Source: CAUZWH01 sp965247665 (GTDB taxonomy: Bacteria > Pseudomonadota > Alphaproteobacteria > SHVV01). From it: 64,000 nucleotides of DNA. The notes beneath the pieces were generated by a model. The model made no database searches, was not told where the DNA came from, and saw only the letters and a program-made list of their open reading frames with translations. Of this stretch, positions 52,712 to 62,700 are shown in pieces; position 1 is the first letter of the stretch; every line of letters begins with the position of its first letter. A program made the position numbers and the translations under genes. The stretch spans positions 248,001-312,000 of the forward strand of contig CBDFHH010000005.1 in NCBI GenBank assembly GCA_965247665.1, written 5' to 3'.

Positions 52712-53905
52712 ATGGCCAGCGCGACCAACCGTGCCAACGATATCCTGATCGCCGGCGGCGGAATCGGCGGGCTCGCCGCCGCCCTCGCTCTCGCTCGCGC
52801 CGGCTTCGCATCGACCGTGTTCGAGCAGGCACGCGGATTCGGCGAGATCGGCGCCGGCATCCAGCTCGCGCCCAATGCGTTCGGCGCGCTCGATGCGCTG
52901 GGCGTGCGCGACGGCATCCTCGAGGGCGCGGTTTTGATCGACAATCTGGTGATGATGGACATCGTTAGCGACGAGGTGGTGGCCGACATTCCCGTACGGG
53001 CGGCCTTTCGCGAACGCTTTGGCAACCCCTACGCGGTGATCCATCGCCGCGACCTGCTCGATCCGCTGCTCGAGGGTTGCCGCACCGACGAGCGCGTGCG
53101 GCTGATTGCCGGCACCCGCATCGTCGATTTCAAGCAGACCGACGAGCGCGTGATCGCCTTCACCGAGTCCGGCCAGCGCTACGAAGGTACCGCGATCGTC
53201 GGTGCCGACGGGCTACGTTCGATGATCCGCGAGAACATCATCGGCGACGGCGAACCGATCGTGTCCGGCCACGTCTCCTACCGTGCGGTGCTGCCGGTCG
53301 ACGACATGCCGGAGGAGCTGCGCTGGAATGCCGCCACGCTGTGGGGCGGCCCCAACACGCACCTCGTCCACTATCCCTTGCGGAGCTGGGAGCTGTTTAA
53401 CATCGTCATCACCTTCCACAGCAAGCGCGAAGAGCACGGGGTGATGAACGAGGAGGGCAGCCGCGACGAAGTCATGGAGTATTACGGCGGCTTAGCCGAG
53501 CGGCCATTGCGCATCCTCGAACGGCCCAAAGAGTGGCGGCGCTGGAGCCTGTGCTATCGCGACCCGGTTGAGAACTGGACTCAGGGCCGGGCGACCCTGC
53601 TCGGCGACGCCGCCCATCCGATGCTCCAGTATTTCGCGCAGGGCGCCTGTATGGCGTTGGAAGACGCGGTGTGCCTGGCGTACTGCGTCGCCGCGGCCGA
53701 CGGCGATCTGCCGAAAGCCTTTATCGACTATCAGAACGCCCGGCTCGTCCGCACCGGGCGGGTCCAGCTTTCGGCGGTGATGCTGGGCCATTTCTTCCAC
53801 GCCAGCGGCGGCGCCCGGCTGGTGCGCAACGGTGTGTTCCAGAAGCGCACCCCGGATGAGTTCTACGACGGCCTCGCCTGGCTCTATGGCGGCCCCGATC
53901 GGTGA
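52712..53905 (+). CDS. FAD-dependent aromatic hydroxylase (3-hydroxybenzoate 6-hydroxylase-like)
   Basis: A 397-residue flavoprotein monooxygenase of the salicylate/3-hydroxybenzoate hydroxylase group. Motifs: ILIAGGGIGGLAAALALA (FAD dinucleotide fold), the DG motif GADGLRSMIR and LLGDAAHPMLQYFAQGA. The ATG at 52712 is the natural start, with the fold 10 residues in. Related enzymes hydroxylate salicylate, 3-hydroxybenzoate, or 6-hydroxynicotinate, so the local substrate is probably a ring carboxylate. Divergent from the RidA gene. Confidence 0.87.
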   Translation: MASATNRANDILIAGGGIGGLAAALALARAGFASTVFEQARGFGEIGAGIQLAPNAFGALDALGVRDGILEGAVLIDNLVMMDIVSDEVVADIPVRAAFRERFGNPYAVIHRRDLLDPLLEGCRTDERVRLIAGTRIVDFKQTDERVIAFTESGQRYEGTAIVGADGLRSMIRENIIGDGEPIVSGHVSYRAVLPVDDMPEELRWNAATLWGGPNTHLVHYPLRSWELFNIVITFHSKREEHGVMNEEGSRDEVMEYYGGLAERPLRILERPKEWRRWSLCYRDPVENWTQGRATLLGDAAHPMLQYFAQGACMALEDAVCLAYCVAAADGDLPKAFIDYQNARLVRTGRVQLSAVMLGHFFHASGGARLVRNGVFQKRTPDEFYDGLAWLYGGPDR

Positions 53906-54065
53906 GATTGGATCGGCCATCGACCGCCCGTGCCCACGGATATCCGGTCAAGCCGGTCGCGCCCGGCATGACGGCTTTCATCGCAGTACCCTAGACCGGA
54001 CCAAAGCGTGACCCGGGTGCCGGTGTGCCGGTAAGCTCTCGGCGCGACTATTGGAGGTACGCGCG

Positions 54066-55130
54066 ATGGCCCGCGAGGATTGGAAGTTCAGCCTGGTGTT
54101 CGCCCAGGGGCAACCGCTGCCGGACGCAGTCAAGCTGTGGCAGGCTTCTGAAGATGTCGGTCTCGACATGCTGGGCGTCGCCGATTCGCCCAACCTGCTG
54201 CGCGAGCTCTACGTCTCGACGACGATGTGCGCGATCAACACCATGAAAGCCGACATCATCACCTACGTCACCAATCCGGTGACCCGCCATCCGTCGGTCA
54301 CAGCCTCGGCCTTCATGTCGCTCAACGAGCTGGCGCCCGGCCGTATCGGCATGGGCATCGGCACCGGCGATTCGGCGCTGTGGTCGATCGGCCAGCCAGG
54401 CGCGCGGGTGGCGACCATGCGCGCATACATCGTCACGGTGAAGGCCCTGCTGCGCGGCGACAGGGCGACCTGGCAGGGCGACACCTTTCAAGCGGCGTGG
54501 AGCGGGATCGAGCCGTTCGATTTGCCGGTCTATGTCGCCTGTGCCGGGCCCAAGATCCTGCGCATGGCCGCCGAGGTTGCCGATGGCGCCATCGTCACCA
54601 TGGGCTTCGCGCCGGAAGACGTCGCCTACGTCCGCGATATCGTCGACCGAGGTCTCGAGGCCTCCGGGCGCAGCGCCGATGATTTCCAAATCTGGTGGAA
54701 CGCCCACATGGCGTTCGACGAGAGCGTCGAAGCCGCGGCCGAGCGCAGCATGGGCTGGTCTCCCTACTGGCTGACGATGGGCAGCCTCGAAGGCAAAGGG
54801 ATCCCCGAGGAGTTCAAGGACAAGCTCAAAGCGCTCAACATCGATGCCCACGATCTCGACGCGGTCTATCGCTCCAAGGACCGCCAGAAGACGGTAGTCG
54901 AACGCGCCAAAAAGCTCGGCGTCTACGACTGGATGCTGTCGCGTTCACCGCGGCTGTTCGGCACCCCGCAAGACATCGCCGCGCGGTTCAACGAACTCGG
55001 CCGCGAGCACGACATGAAGCACTGGATCCTGTTCATGATCAGCCGCGCGTCGTGGGACGCCTCGCCGCACGAGGAGCGGCTCGATCAGATCCACAAGCTC
55101 GGCCGCGAGGTGATCCCGCTAGTGGATTAA
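54066..55130 (+). CDS. Luciferase-like flavin-dependent oxidoreductase (LLM class)
   Basis: A 354-residue TIM-barrel protein. Family features include LGVADSPNLLRELY, GMGIGTGDSALWSIG and VYVACAGPKILRMAAEVADG. Relatives use FMN or coenzyme F420, and include monooxygenases and tetrahydromethanopterin reductases; the cofactor is undetermined. The start is the ATG at 54066, with GGAGG upstream. It is one of two LLM genes in this catabolic region. Confidence 0.85.
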   Translation: MAREDWKFSLVFAQGQPLPDAVKLWQASEDVGLDMLGVADSPNLLRELYVSTTMCAINTMKADIITYVTNPVTRHPSVTASAFMSLNELAPGRIGMGIGTGDSALWSIGQPGARVATMRAYIVTVKALLRGDRATWQGDTFQAAWSGIEPFDLPVYVACAGPKILRMAAEVADGAIVTMGFAPEDVAYVRDIVDRGLEASGRSADDFQIWWNAHMAFDESVEAAAERSMGWSPYWLTMGSLEGKGIPEEFKDKLKALNIDAHDLDAVYRSKDRQKTVVERAKKLGVYDWMLSRSPRLFGTPQDIAARFNELGREHDMKHWILFMISRASWDASPHEERLDQIHKLGREVIPLVD

Positions 55131-55144
55131 TGAGGGAGATAATC

Positions 55145-55420
55145 ATGCCCGGCAATGAAACCGGCGGAGCAGTTCGGCGGCCGTTCGAGGCGGCCGAAGC
55201 GGGCTGCGTGCGAATTGGCGGAGCAATGGCGCCCGCGTCGAGCGCGGTCGTCGAGCATGAGCCGGGCAACAGGGGCTGCTTCTTCGGACGCCGTGTGATG
55301 CAGACAAACGACATCCCGATTTTCGCGCCGGTCCGGGAGAATCTCGACCCAACTCCGTCGGAGATGTCACTCGCACTGTGCGCGGTTGGCCGCCCAGTTC
55401 AGGTTGATCCGCGGTTCTGA
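55145..55420 (+). CDS. Possible small protein, 91 codons
   Basis: An open frame starting at ATG 55145, 14 bases after the LLM stop, with GAGGGAG at good spacing. It reads MPGNETGGAVRRPFEAAEAG and later MQTNDIPIFAPVRENLDP, and has no recognised domain. Codon composition is only weakly gene-like. It is convergent with the amidohydrolase. It may be spurious. Confidence 0.3.
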   Translation: MPGNETGGAVRRPFEAAEAGCVRIGGAMAPASSAVVEHEPGNRGCFFGRRVMQTNDIPIFAPVRENLDPTPSEMSLALCAVGRPVQVDPRF

Positions 55421-55423
55421 GCG

Positions 55424-56807
55424 CTATGCAACCGGCCACGGCGGCGGCATCTCGACGCCGGTGCGCTGGCGCCAATCGATACTCGCCTTGGCGAGTTCCT
55501 TCTTGATGAGCTCCTCGTCGACCGTTAGCAGGGTACGATGGCGCATGACGATGCGGCCGTCGATGATCACGGTATCTACGTTCTTGCCGGTGCCCGAATA
55601 GACCAAGGCCGACACCGGCTGTCGTCCGGGATGGAACTCGATCCCCGAGTTGTCGACCAGCACGACATCGGCACGCTTGCCGACCTCCAGCGAGCCGATC
55701 TCATCGTCCCACAGGCAGGCGCGGGCGCCGTCGATGGTCGCCATCTCAAGCGCCTTGTAGGCCCCCCACACCGTCGCGTCGGCGGTGCTGTCCTTATGAC
55801 CGCAGGCAGCGAGATACATCACACGCACCATATCGAGGTGGCCGCCGGCGGTAGCCGAGTCGGTGCCGAGCGCAATAGTGATCCCGGCGTCGGCCATCTT
55901 CGGCATCATGCCGTTCGAGAACACGCCATAGGCGCCCAGCATCGACGCTCCCGGACAGTGCGCGACCTTGCAGTCGGCTTGCGCCATGAGGTCGATTTCG
56001 CGCTCGTCGGGGTAGCCCATATGGACCAGATAGAGGTTGGGACCGAACAGGCCGAGATCGTAGAAGCGGGTCAGCGAGCGTTTGCCGAAGCGTTCTTCCA
56101 TGGCCTCGTTCTCGCCTTTCACCGCCGCCGCGTGCGCATGGATGCCGACCCCGTCGCGGTCGGCCAAAGCCTTGATGCCCTGGCATAGCTCGTCGCTGAC
56201 ATTGAATACGTAGCGCAGGCTGTACCAGGCACGCAGGCGACCATCGGCGGTGCCGTTCCAGCGGCTGACGAAAGGCTTCGCCGGCTTCAAGATTGTCGGC
56301 AGTGCTGTCCATCGCGTCGGCGGCCACGGCCATAGCCTGGTCGCCGATGTCGCGGGTCGAGCGCGTCATAATGCCGCGAATGCCGACGTCGATCGCAGCC
56401 TGTGCCATCGCGTCGGCGTGCAGACCGCCGGGATCGTTGAAACATGTGGTGCCGTACTGAATCGCTTCGACGAACCCGCCCAGCGCGCTCAAATAGGCCT
56501 GCTCCCGGGTCAGCGCCGCTTCGTAGGGATAGAGCCGCTCGTAGAGCAGGGTGAAGATATCGACGTCGTCGCCGATACCGTTGGAGAGGTACTGGTTGGG
56601 ATGGTGGTGCCCGTCGATTAGTCCGGGAATCGCGATCATGCCGTCGGCGTCGATCACGTGCACCGCGTCGTGCGCTTCCTGCACCGCGGCGGTCGGACCG
56701 AGCGCGACGATGCTGTTGCCTTCGATCGCGATGGCACCGTCGGAGTAGATCTGACGGTCGCGATTCATCGTCACGAGATAGGCATTGGTGATGATCAGAT
56801 CGGCCAT
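55424..56807 (-). pseudogene. Amidohydrolase (TRZ/ATZ-type deaminase), one frameshift
   Basis: Metal-dependent hydrolase of the cytosine deaminase/chlorohydrolase group. Frame one (56807 to about 56270) has GLIDGHHHPNQ and TTCFNDPGGLHADA; frame two (about 56285 to 55424) continues with RYVFNVSDE, GIHAHAAAVKGEN, LVHMGYPDE and ALGTDSATAGGH. Removing one T from CCTTTCG at about 56272-56278 joins EAGEAF to VSRWNG and gives a normal protein of about 460 residues. All metal ligands are intact, so this is either a very recent mutation or a base-calling error. Confidence 0.82.
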
Positions 56808-56825
56808 GGACGCCCTCCCCTCAAG

Positions 56826-57089
56826 TCAACCCGAACCGTCCTCGATAAACACGACCGAGCACCTGAGCGGATGCAGCGTGGGGCATGGGAAATGCGCCCG
56901 TGACGGAGCCGGCTCGGCGGCGAACATTCGGTTGCAGCAACCATCGAACAACGCCCCGATCGCGATTTCTCGCAGCGCTTCGTGCATCGGCCGCTCGTCA
57001 ACTTCTTCAACCAGCATATCGGGGGCGATGGCGCGCTCGTCGAGTCCGCGATGGCAGACGGATCGGGTCTTTGGGATCGGGGTCATGCC
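56826..57089 (-). CDS. Possible small hypothetical protein, 87 codons
   Basis: A minus-strand frame from ATG 57089 with gene-like codon use: APDMLVEEVDERPMHEALRE and IGALFDGCCNRMF. No recognised family and no clear ribosome-binding site. It lies just upstream of and in the same direction as the amidohydrolase, so it may be a short leader gene of that unit or a fragment. Confidence 0.35.
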   Translation of the reverse strand, partial: GMTPIPKTRSVCHRGLDERAIAPDMLVEEVDERPMHEALREIAIGALFDGCCNRMFAAEPAPSRAHFPCPTLHPLRCSVVFIEDGSG

Positions 57090-57215
57090 GTCGAGTCTAG
57101 CCGCGCCGGTGCCGCGATCAAACCGCCGCGGCGAGATACCGTTGCACGCTACACCCGGCATTGTCGCTCTCACCGGGGCGCGCTAAAAGTCGATGTCGAT
57201 CAAGGGGAAAAGACC

Positions 57216-58259
57216 ATGGCCGCCGCGGCTTCACCGGGCATGAGAGCGAAGTTCGGCCTTAGCCTGTCGACGCGGGCGGTACTGTTCGATTGGGGCACGC
57301 TCGAGGATTTGCTCGACATGACCGAGATCGCCGAGGATTCGGGCTATTTCCATAGCGTCTGGGTCGGCGACAATCTGCTGTCAAAGCCGCGGGTGGAGTC
57401 GATCGTAACCCTCTCCGCGATGGCCGCGCGAACCGAGCGTCTCAAGCTCGGCACCGTATGCCTGGCCAGTTTTCCATTGCGCGATCCGATTCTGCTGGCG
57501 CTGCAATGGGCGAGCCTCGACGTGCTCTCGCGCGGCCGCACCATTCTCACGGTGTGTAACGGTGGCTCGGCTCGTGATGGACCCCAATTCGCCCATGAGC
57601 TCGAAGTGATGGGGGTCGAATCGCACGAGCGCGTCGGTCGCGTCGTCGAGGGGATTCGGATCCTGCGCCGGCTATGGAGCGACGAGGTCGTAACGCATTC
57701 GGGCAAGTACTACGAATTCGCCGACGTCGAGCTGCAACCGAAGCCGGTGCAGGCGCATGTGCCGATCCACCTCGCGGTCAATCCACGCGAAGGTGAAGTC
57801 GACGACGAAACCATCGACCGCATTCTACGGCGGGTGGCGACCCACGCCGATGGCTGGCAAACGGATTCGACGCCGGCCGCAACCTTCAAGAAACGGATCG
57901 ACACGATCCGACGCTACGCCGACGAACAGGGCCGCGACGGTACCGGGCTGGAGAGTTCACTCCACTTGATGGTCAACATGAACGAGGATCGCGACCGGGC
58001 CTTCGAGCAGGCGACGACGTTCCTGACGTCGTACTACGGCGCCGGCACGATCTCGCGTGAGCGCGCCGAAACGTGGCTTGCCTACGGGTCTGCGCAGCAG
58101 GTGATCGACAAGATCGCCGACTATATCGAGGCTGGGTGCACGATCCCGATCCTGCGATTCGTTGCGCCCAACCCGCGCGAGCAGCTGCGGCGCTGTATCG
58201 AAGAGGTGCTGCCGGCGTTTCGGACCCAGGGACAAGGGCTCGCCGGCGTCCGATCGTGA
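57216..58259 (+). CDS. Luciferase-like flavin-dependent oxidoreductase (LLM class), second copy
   Basis: A 347-residue LLM TIM-barrel protein with SLSTRAVLFDWGTLEDLLDM, VWVGDNLLSKPRVE, and ILTVCNGGSARDGPQF; the middle has VPIHLAVNPREGEVDD. It is only distantly similar to the LLM protein at 54066, so they likely do different steps. The start is the ATG at 57216, with AAGGGGA upstream; longer frames to 56982 lack family sequence. Confidence 0.85.
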   Translation: MAAAASPGMRAKFGLSLSTRAVLFDWGTLEDLLDMTEIAEDSGYFHSVWVGDNLLSKPRVESIVTLSAMAARTERLKLGTVCLASFPLRDPILLALQWASLDVLSRGRTILTVCNGGSARDGPQFAHELEVMGVESHERVGRVVEGIRILRRLWSDEVVTHSGKYYEFADVELQPKPVQAHVPIHLAVNPREGEVDDETIDRILRRVATHADGWQTDSTPAATFKKRIDTIRRYADEQGRDGTGLESSLHLMVNMNEDRDRAFEQATTFLTSYYGAGTISRERAETWLAYGSAQQVIDKIADYIEAGCTIPILRFVAPNPREQLRRCIEEVLPAFRTQGQGLAGVRS

Positions 58260-58354
58260 GGAAGCGCTGGGCTTCGGCCAGGTCTGGTTGGAAAGCAGCG
58301 CGACGGTAGCATCGCGTTTCTGCCCGCCAGCTAAAAACGATCCGTCGGGGGGAT

Positions 58355-58378
58355 CGCGCCCCGGCTCATCCGGGCGCG
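58355..58378. terminator. GC-rich hairpin between convergent genes
   Basis: GCGCCCCGG and CCGGGCGC form a strong stem with one bulge, between the end of the LLM gene and the end of the MmgE/PrpD gene. No T-run is present, so termination is inferred from position only. Confidence 0.3.
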
Positions 58379-58415
58379 CCCGATGCCCGGCGCAGGAGGT
58401 CTCGATCGCTGGAGT

Positions 58416-59783
58416 CTACAGCGCCAGCGCGTCGAGGATCGGCGTAACCGAAGGCAGGGTGTCGAGCGACCAGCCGAGTTCGAGAAGCTCGTTCTGCCGC
58501 CCGGCGCTCAGCACGCCGTCGGTGCAGCGGCGGAACTTGGCTTCGATGGCCGCGTCTGGCAGGCCGCGGGCGATCTCCGCGAGCGATAGCGCGCGGTGGG
58601 CTAACACTCCGGCGCCGTCGGTGGTTGTCGCTTCGATGCGGCAGTTGCGGATCTCCGGCGTCTGCGCCGAGAAATCGTCGCTGATCTCGATCGTCATGCG
58701 TGAGATGAGATCGAGCACCTCACGGTCGAGGAAGCGCTCGCTGCGAAACGTCTCGGGGGTGACCCCTCCGTCGAGCAGCGTCACGGCGACGGCGAACGCC
58801 ATCGAATGATCGGCGGTTTCGCGGGTCTGCGGCGCCCACAGTTCGGGATCCTTGACGGCGCCCGCGTGCGCCGATTTGTAGGTTGAGATGTGCAGCTTGG
58901 CGATGTCGCTGCTCGCCACCTTGGCGCGCAAATCGAATGCCGTGTCGATCGGCAACTGGCAGGAGTCGCGCACGGGGTGGGTCTTGATATTCGTCTGGTT
59001 GAGGCCGTAGCTCGCGGCGCCAGCCTGCGGGAACCTTACGTCGTAGGGCGCGTCGAGGGTCTGGTTCCAAACGCCGAACACGCCCTCGAACGGATGGCTG
59101 GGTCCGGTCATTCCGGCGTGGGCGAGGCGCGCAGCAAAGATCCCGTTGCGGGCACCGTTGGGACCCGCGCACCCTTTCCACATGCTTAGCTCGCCGGCGC
59201 GCGTCTGGTACGTGCAGAGATTGGCGATTAGCGACAGCGCGATGGCCTCGGCTATCTGCTCGCGCGAGCTGCCCAACAGCCGGCCGCAGGCCACGGCGCA
59301 CGCCATTGCGCCGACCACCGGCTGGTCCCAGCCGCCATCGTTAAATGGCACCGAATCGGTAAAGCGGCACTGGATCTCGTAGGAAATCGCAAGGGCCAGG
59401 ATGAAGTCTCGGCCCGACATCTCGAGCGCCTCGGTCATCGCCAGGATGCTGGGTAGATTGTCGGACGGATGCGACGCATCGAGGGTGCGGTAGGCGTCGT
59501 TGAGATCGAGATAGCGCACCATCGTCCCGTTCACGAAGGCCGCCGTCTCCGGGGTGGTGACGAGCCCGTCGGCGAACAGGCGCGCCTGCAAGCCTCGACC
59601 GGTCGGTTGGGCCAGGCGGCGGGCAATCGCCACGGGCGGCGCCTCGTGCGCGGCCATCCCCACACCGATCGAATCGATCAGCCGCGCCTTGGCCGCGTGC
59701 ACGGCTATCTCCGGCAAGTGGTCGTACTCGAGCCCAACGGCGAAATCGACGAGCTGTTCGACAAGCGTGTCCATCTCTTCCAT
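58416..59783 (-). CDS. MmgE/PrpD family protein
   Basis: A 455-residue protein of the 2-methylcitrate dehydratase/aconitate decarboxylase fold. It shows ARLIDSIGVGMAAHEAPP, FVNGTMVRYLDLNDAY, DASHPSDNLPS (catalytic Asp/His region) and SLIANLCTYQTRAGELSMWK. The group also contains iminodisuccinate and other C-N or C-O lyases. It lies seven bases after the hydantoinase-amidase gene and is paralogous to the partial gene at the right window edge. Confidence 0.88.
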   Translation of the reverse strand: MEEMDTLVEQLVDFAVGLEYDHLPEIAVHAAKARLIDSIGVGMAAHEAPPVAIARRLAQPTGRGLQARLFADGLVTTPETAAFVNGTMVRYLDLNDAYRTLDASHPSDNLPSILAMTEALEMSGRDFILALAISYEIQCRFTDSVPFNDGGWDQPVVGAMACAVACGRLLGSSREQIAEAIALSLIANLCTYQTRAGELSMWKGCAGPNGARNGIFAARLAHAGMTGPSHPFEGVFGVWNQTLDAPYDVRFPQAGAASYGLNQTNIKTHPVRDSCQLPIDTAFDLRAKVASSDIAKLHISTYKSAHAGAVKDPELWAPQTRETADHSMAFAVAVTLLDGGVTPETFRSERFLDREVLDLISRMTIEISDDFSAQTPEIRNCRIEATTTDGAGVLAHRALSLAEIARGLPDAAIEAKFRRCTDGVLSAGRQNELLELGWSLDTLPSVTPILDALAL

Positions 59784-59789
59784 CGATCG

Positions 59790-62700
59790 TTAACCGAACA
59801 GCATTAGGTCGAGTTGGCGGGCCAGCCATCGCGCCGCCGCCAGCAGCGCGGTTTCATCGCCGTTTGGCGATACCAGCTGGACGCCGAGCGGCAAGCTGCC
59901 CGGTCCGTTGTCGACCGGCAGATGCAGGCACGGCACGTGCAGCATGGTCCACGACCGGTTGAAAACGGCGTTGCCGGTCGATTCCAGGCCCGCAGGCGCT
60001 TCGCCTGGCGCGCTCAACGTCAACACGATCTCGCCGGCGTCGAACAACTCGCGCAGACCGTCGCGACAACCGCGCACCATCTTCCACTTTTCGTCGACCT
60101 GTTCCGGCGATACGTCGTGGCTTGATTCGATGAAGCCGCGAATCGAATCGCTCAGCAGGTCGCGCGACTCGGCCATCTCGCGCGCGAACGATACGGCCAT
60201 GTCTGCACTCAGCAACACCCGGTGCGCCGCGTCGAGCTCGGCAAACTCGGGCGGCAGCTCCATGTCGCGCAGTTCGGCGCCCGCGGCCCCGGCCATCTCG
60301 CCGACCTCGCCGAGCAGTTTTTGCATTGCCGGTTCCGCCTGGTCCCATTGGCCCGTGCGGCATAACGCCAGTCGCGGCGGTTGGTGATCGGGGCCAGTGA
60401 CGTCGAGATCGGCGAGCACGCGCATCAGCAAGCCGATGTCGTCGAGGGAGCGTACCATGAATCCGATCGTGTCGAGCCCGGGCGACAGGTATTTGAGGCC
60501 CCGGGTCGGAATCCGGCCGTACGCCGGCTTGTAGCCGATGGCGCCGCAGAACGCTGACGGGCGAATCACGGAACCGCCGGTCTGGGTGCCAAGGGCCGCC
60601 GGCACCATGCGATCGGCCACGGCTGCGGCCGAACCGCTCGACGAACCGCCCGGCGTGTGCTCGGGGTTGCGGGGATTGCGGGTCTTGCCCGGGCGCGTGA
60701 ACGCGAATTCGGTGGTAACCGTCTTGCCCATTATCAGCGCGCCCGCCGCCTTGAGACGGGCCACGCATTCGGCATCGCTTCGCGGTCGGTGATCCTTGTA
60801 GATCGGCGAGTCGCGCTCGGTCGGCATGTCGGCGGTGTCGATCACGTCCTTGATGCCGATCGGGACTCCGTGCAACGGCCCGATCGGCGCTTCGCGGTCG
60901 CGCCGGCGGGCCTGCTCGCGCAGGGCTTCGGGTTCGAACCAGGCCCAGGCGCCGACCTCGGCTTCGCGCTGGTCGACGCGCTCGAGCAGGTTTGCGACCA
61001 GGGCTTCACTGGTCAGACGGCGCGTGGCGATAGCCCGGGCCGCACCACTCGCCGACAGCGACGCGGGATCGCCGATTGCGCCCTTGGTCCCGCCGATCCG
61101 TTTGCCGCGCGCCTGTTCGGTCGCGGCGAGATCGAGGTTGCCGTCGGCGTCGATGATGACGCCGTAGATGCGCTCGGCGATGTCGCGGCTGATGTGATCA
61201 TCGAGCCAGTCGTCGAGCACGGCCTCCGGATCGCGCTCCACGGGGTCGCCGTAGCCGCCGCCGATCGCCGCGAAGAAGCGTATCGAATCGCCCGCCTGCA
61301 TACGCGCACCGGTCGCCTTCGACGGCAGCGCGGTTTCGTCCGGCCCGCCCGGATTCTTGATCAGTTTTCCGGGCATTCCCCGGTGGCCGCCGAACACGCC
61401 GACCGGCGCCTCGAGATGACGGTCGCCATTGGCCGACATGAAACCGTCGACCAAAAAACGCACCTCTCGGGTGACCCCGATGCCGCCGCGCCAGCGCCCC
61501 GCACCCGGCGGCTCGTCGCGCATCTGGTAGCGCTCGACGCGCAGCGGATAATGCATCTCGACTTCCTCGATAGGCACGTTACGCGTGTTGGCAAGCAGGT
61601 TGTCGACCGTGTCGAGGCCGTCCTTGGTGGCGCGGCCGCCGTAGCAGCCTTCGTTGATCTCGACGCACACCCAGTATTGCTGCCGCTCTTCGCTGAAGCC
61701 GGAGTACGACACCGTCATCACGGTGGCGGCATTGCCGGCCGAGACGCGTTCCGGAATCACCGGTGCCAGCGCGCGGATCACGCAGTCGATGACGCGCTGG
61801 ATTTGAGCCATGCGCGAGGTGCAGGCGCGTGGGAAGTTAGGGTTGAAGATGCTGCCTTTAGGCGCCACCGCCGAGATTGGCCGGAACATGCCGTCGTTCT
61901 GCGGGATGAACTCCTCGGTTTCGGCTTCGTCGAGCATCAGCGTGCGGACAGCGTAGAAACAGCCGACTTGAAGCGAGCCTTCGAACGGCACGTTGTAGGC
62001 GGTATCGACCTCGTCGGCCGAGCCGGTCAGGTCTATGACGACGTCGCTGCCGCGCACCTTGACCGTGACGGCCACCTTGAGCGGGATGTCCCAGTTGCGG
62101 CCGTCATTGTCGAGCCAGCTTTCCGCGTAATAGTCGCCGTCCGGGACCTTCTCGATCTCGGCGCGCAAGCATCGTTCGGAATAATCCATCCAGTGATACG
62201 CCGTGCCCATCACGGTCTCGGTTTCGTACTTCTCGACGAGGGCCAGGAAGCGATCGCGCCCGAGATGCACGGCGGCGATCATCGCTTCGATGTCGGCGGC
62301 GTTGAACTCGGGCGTACGCACGCTGTCCTGTAGCAGGTTCCAAACTTCCTCGTTGCGGCGGCCTCGCTCGTAAAGCTTGATCGAATTGAACAGGGTGCCT
62401 TCGGCATAGACGTCGAGCAGATCGACATTGACCCCCGGCGTCGCCGCACCGACGTCGATCAAGTGGGCCGTAGCGGCAGCGAATCCGAGCAGCTCGCCGC
62501 GGCAAAAAATCGGCAACGCCACCCCCATATCGGGGGTGTGCGAAGCGCCGTGATAGGGATGATTGTGGATGATGATGTCGCCGTCATAGACTCGGCCATT
62601 CAGCCGTTCCATGAAGCCGCGGATGTAGAACGGCAACGAACCGATATGCATCGGCGAGCTTTCGCTCTCGCACATCTCGCGGCCTTCCGCGTCGAACAGG

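Noticed and set aside
42465..58259. Complete pyrimidine-degradation Rut pathway
   Set aside because: Isochorismatase-like, RidA-like and LLM proteins are present but not adjacent, and no RutD/E/F/G set is seen. The LLM proteins do not show clear RutA features.
60657..62333. 558-codon plus-strand frame opposite the hydantoinase-amidase gene
   Set aside because: Long antisense frame produced by codon bias; no ribosome site or motif.
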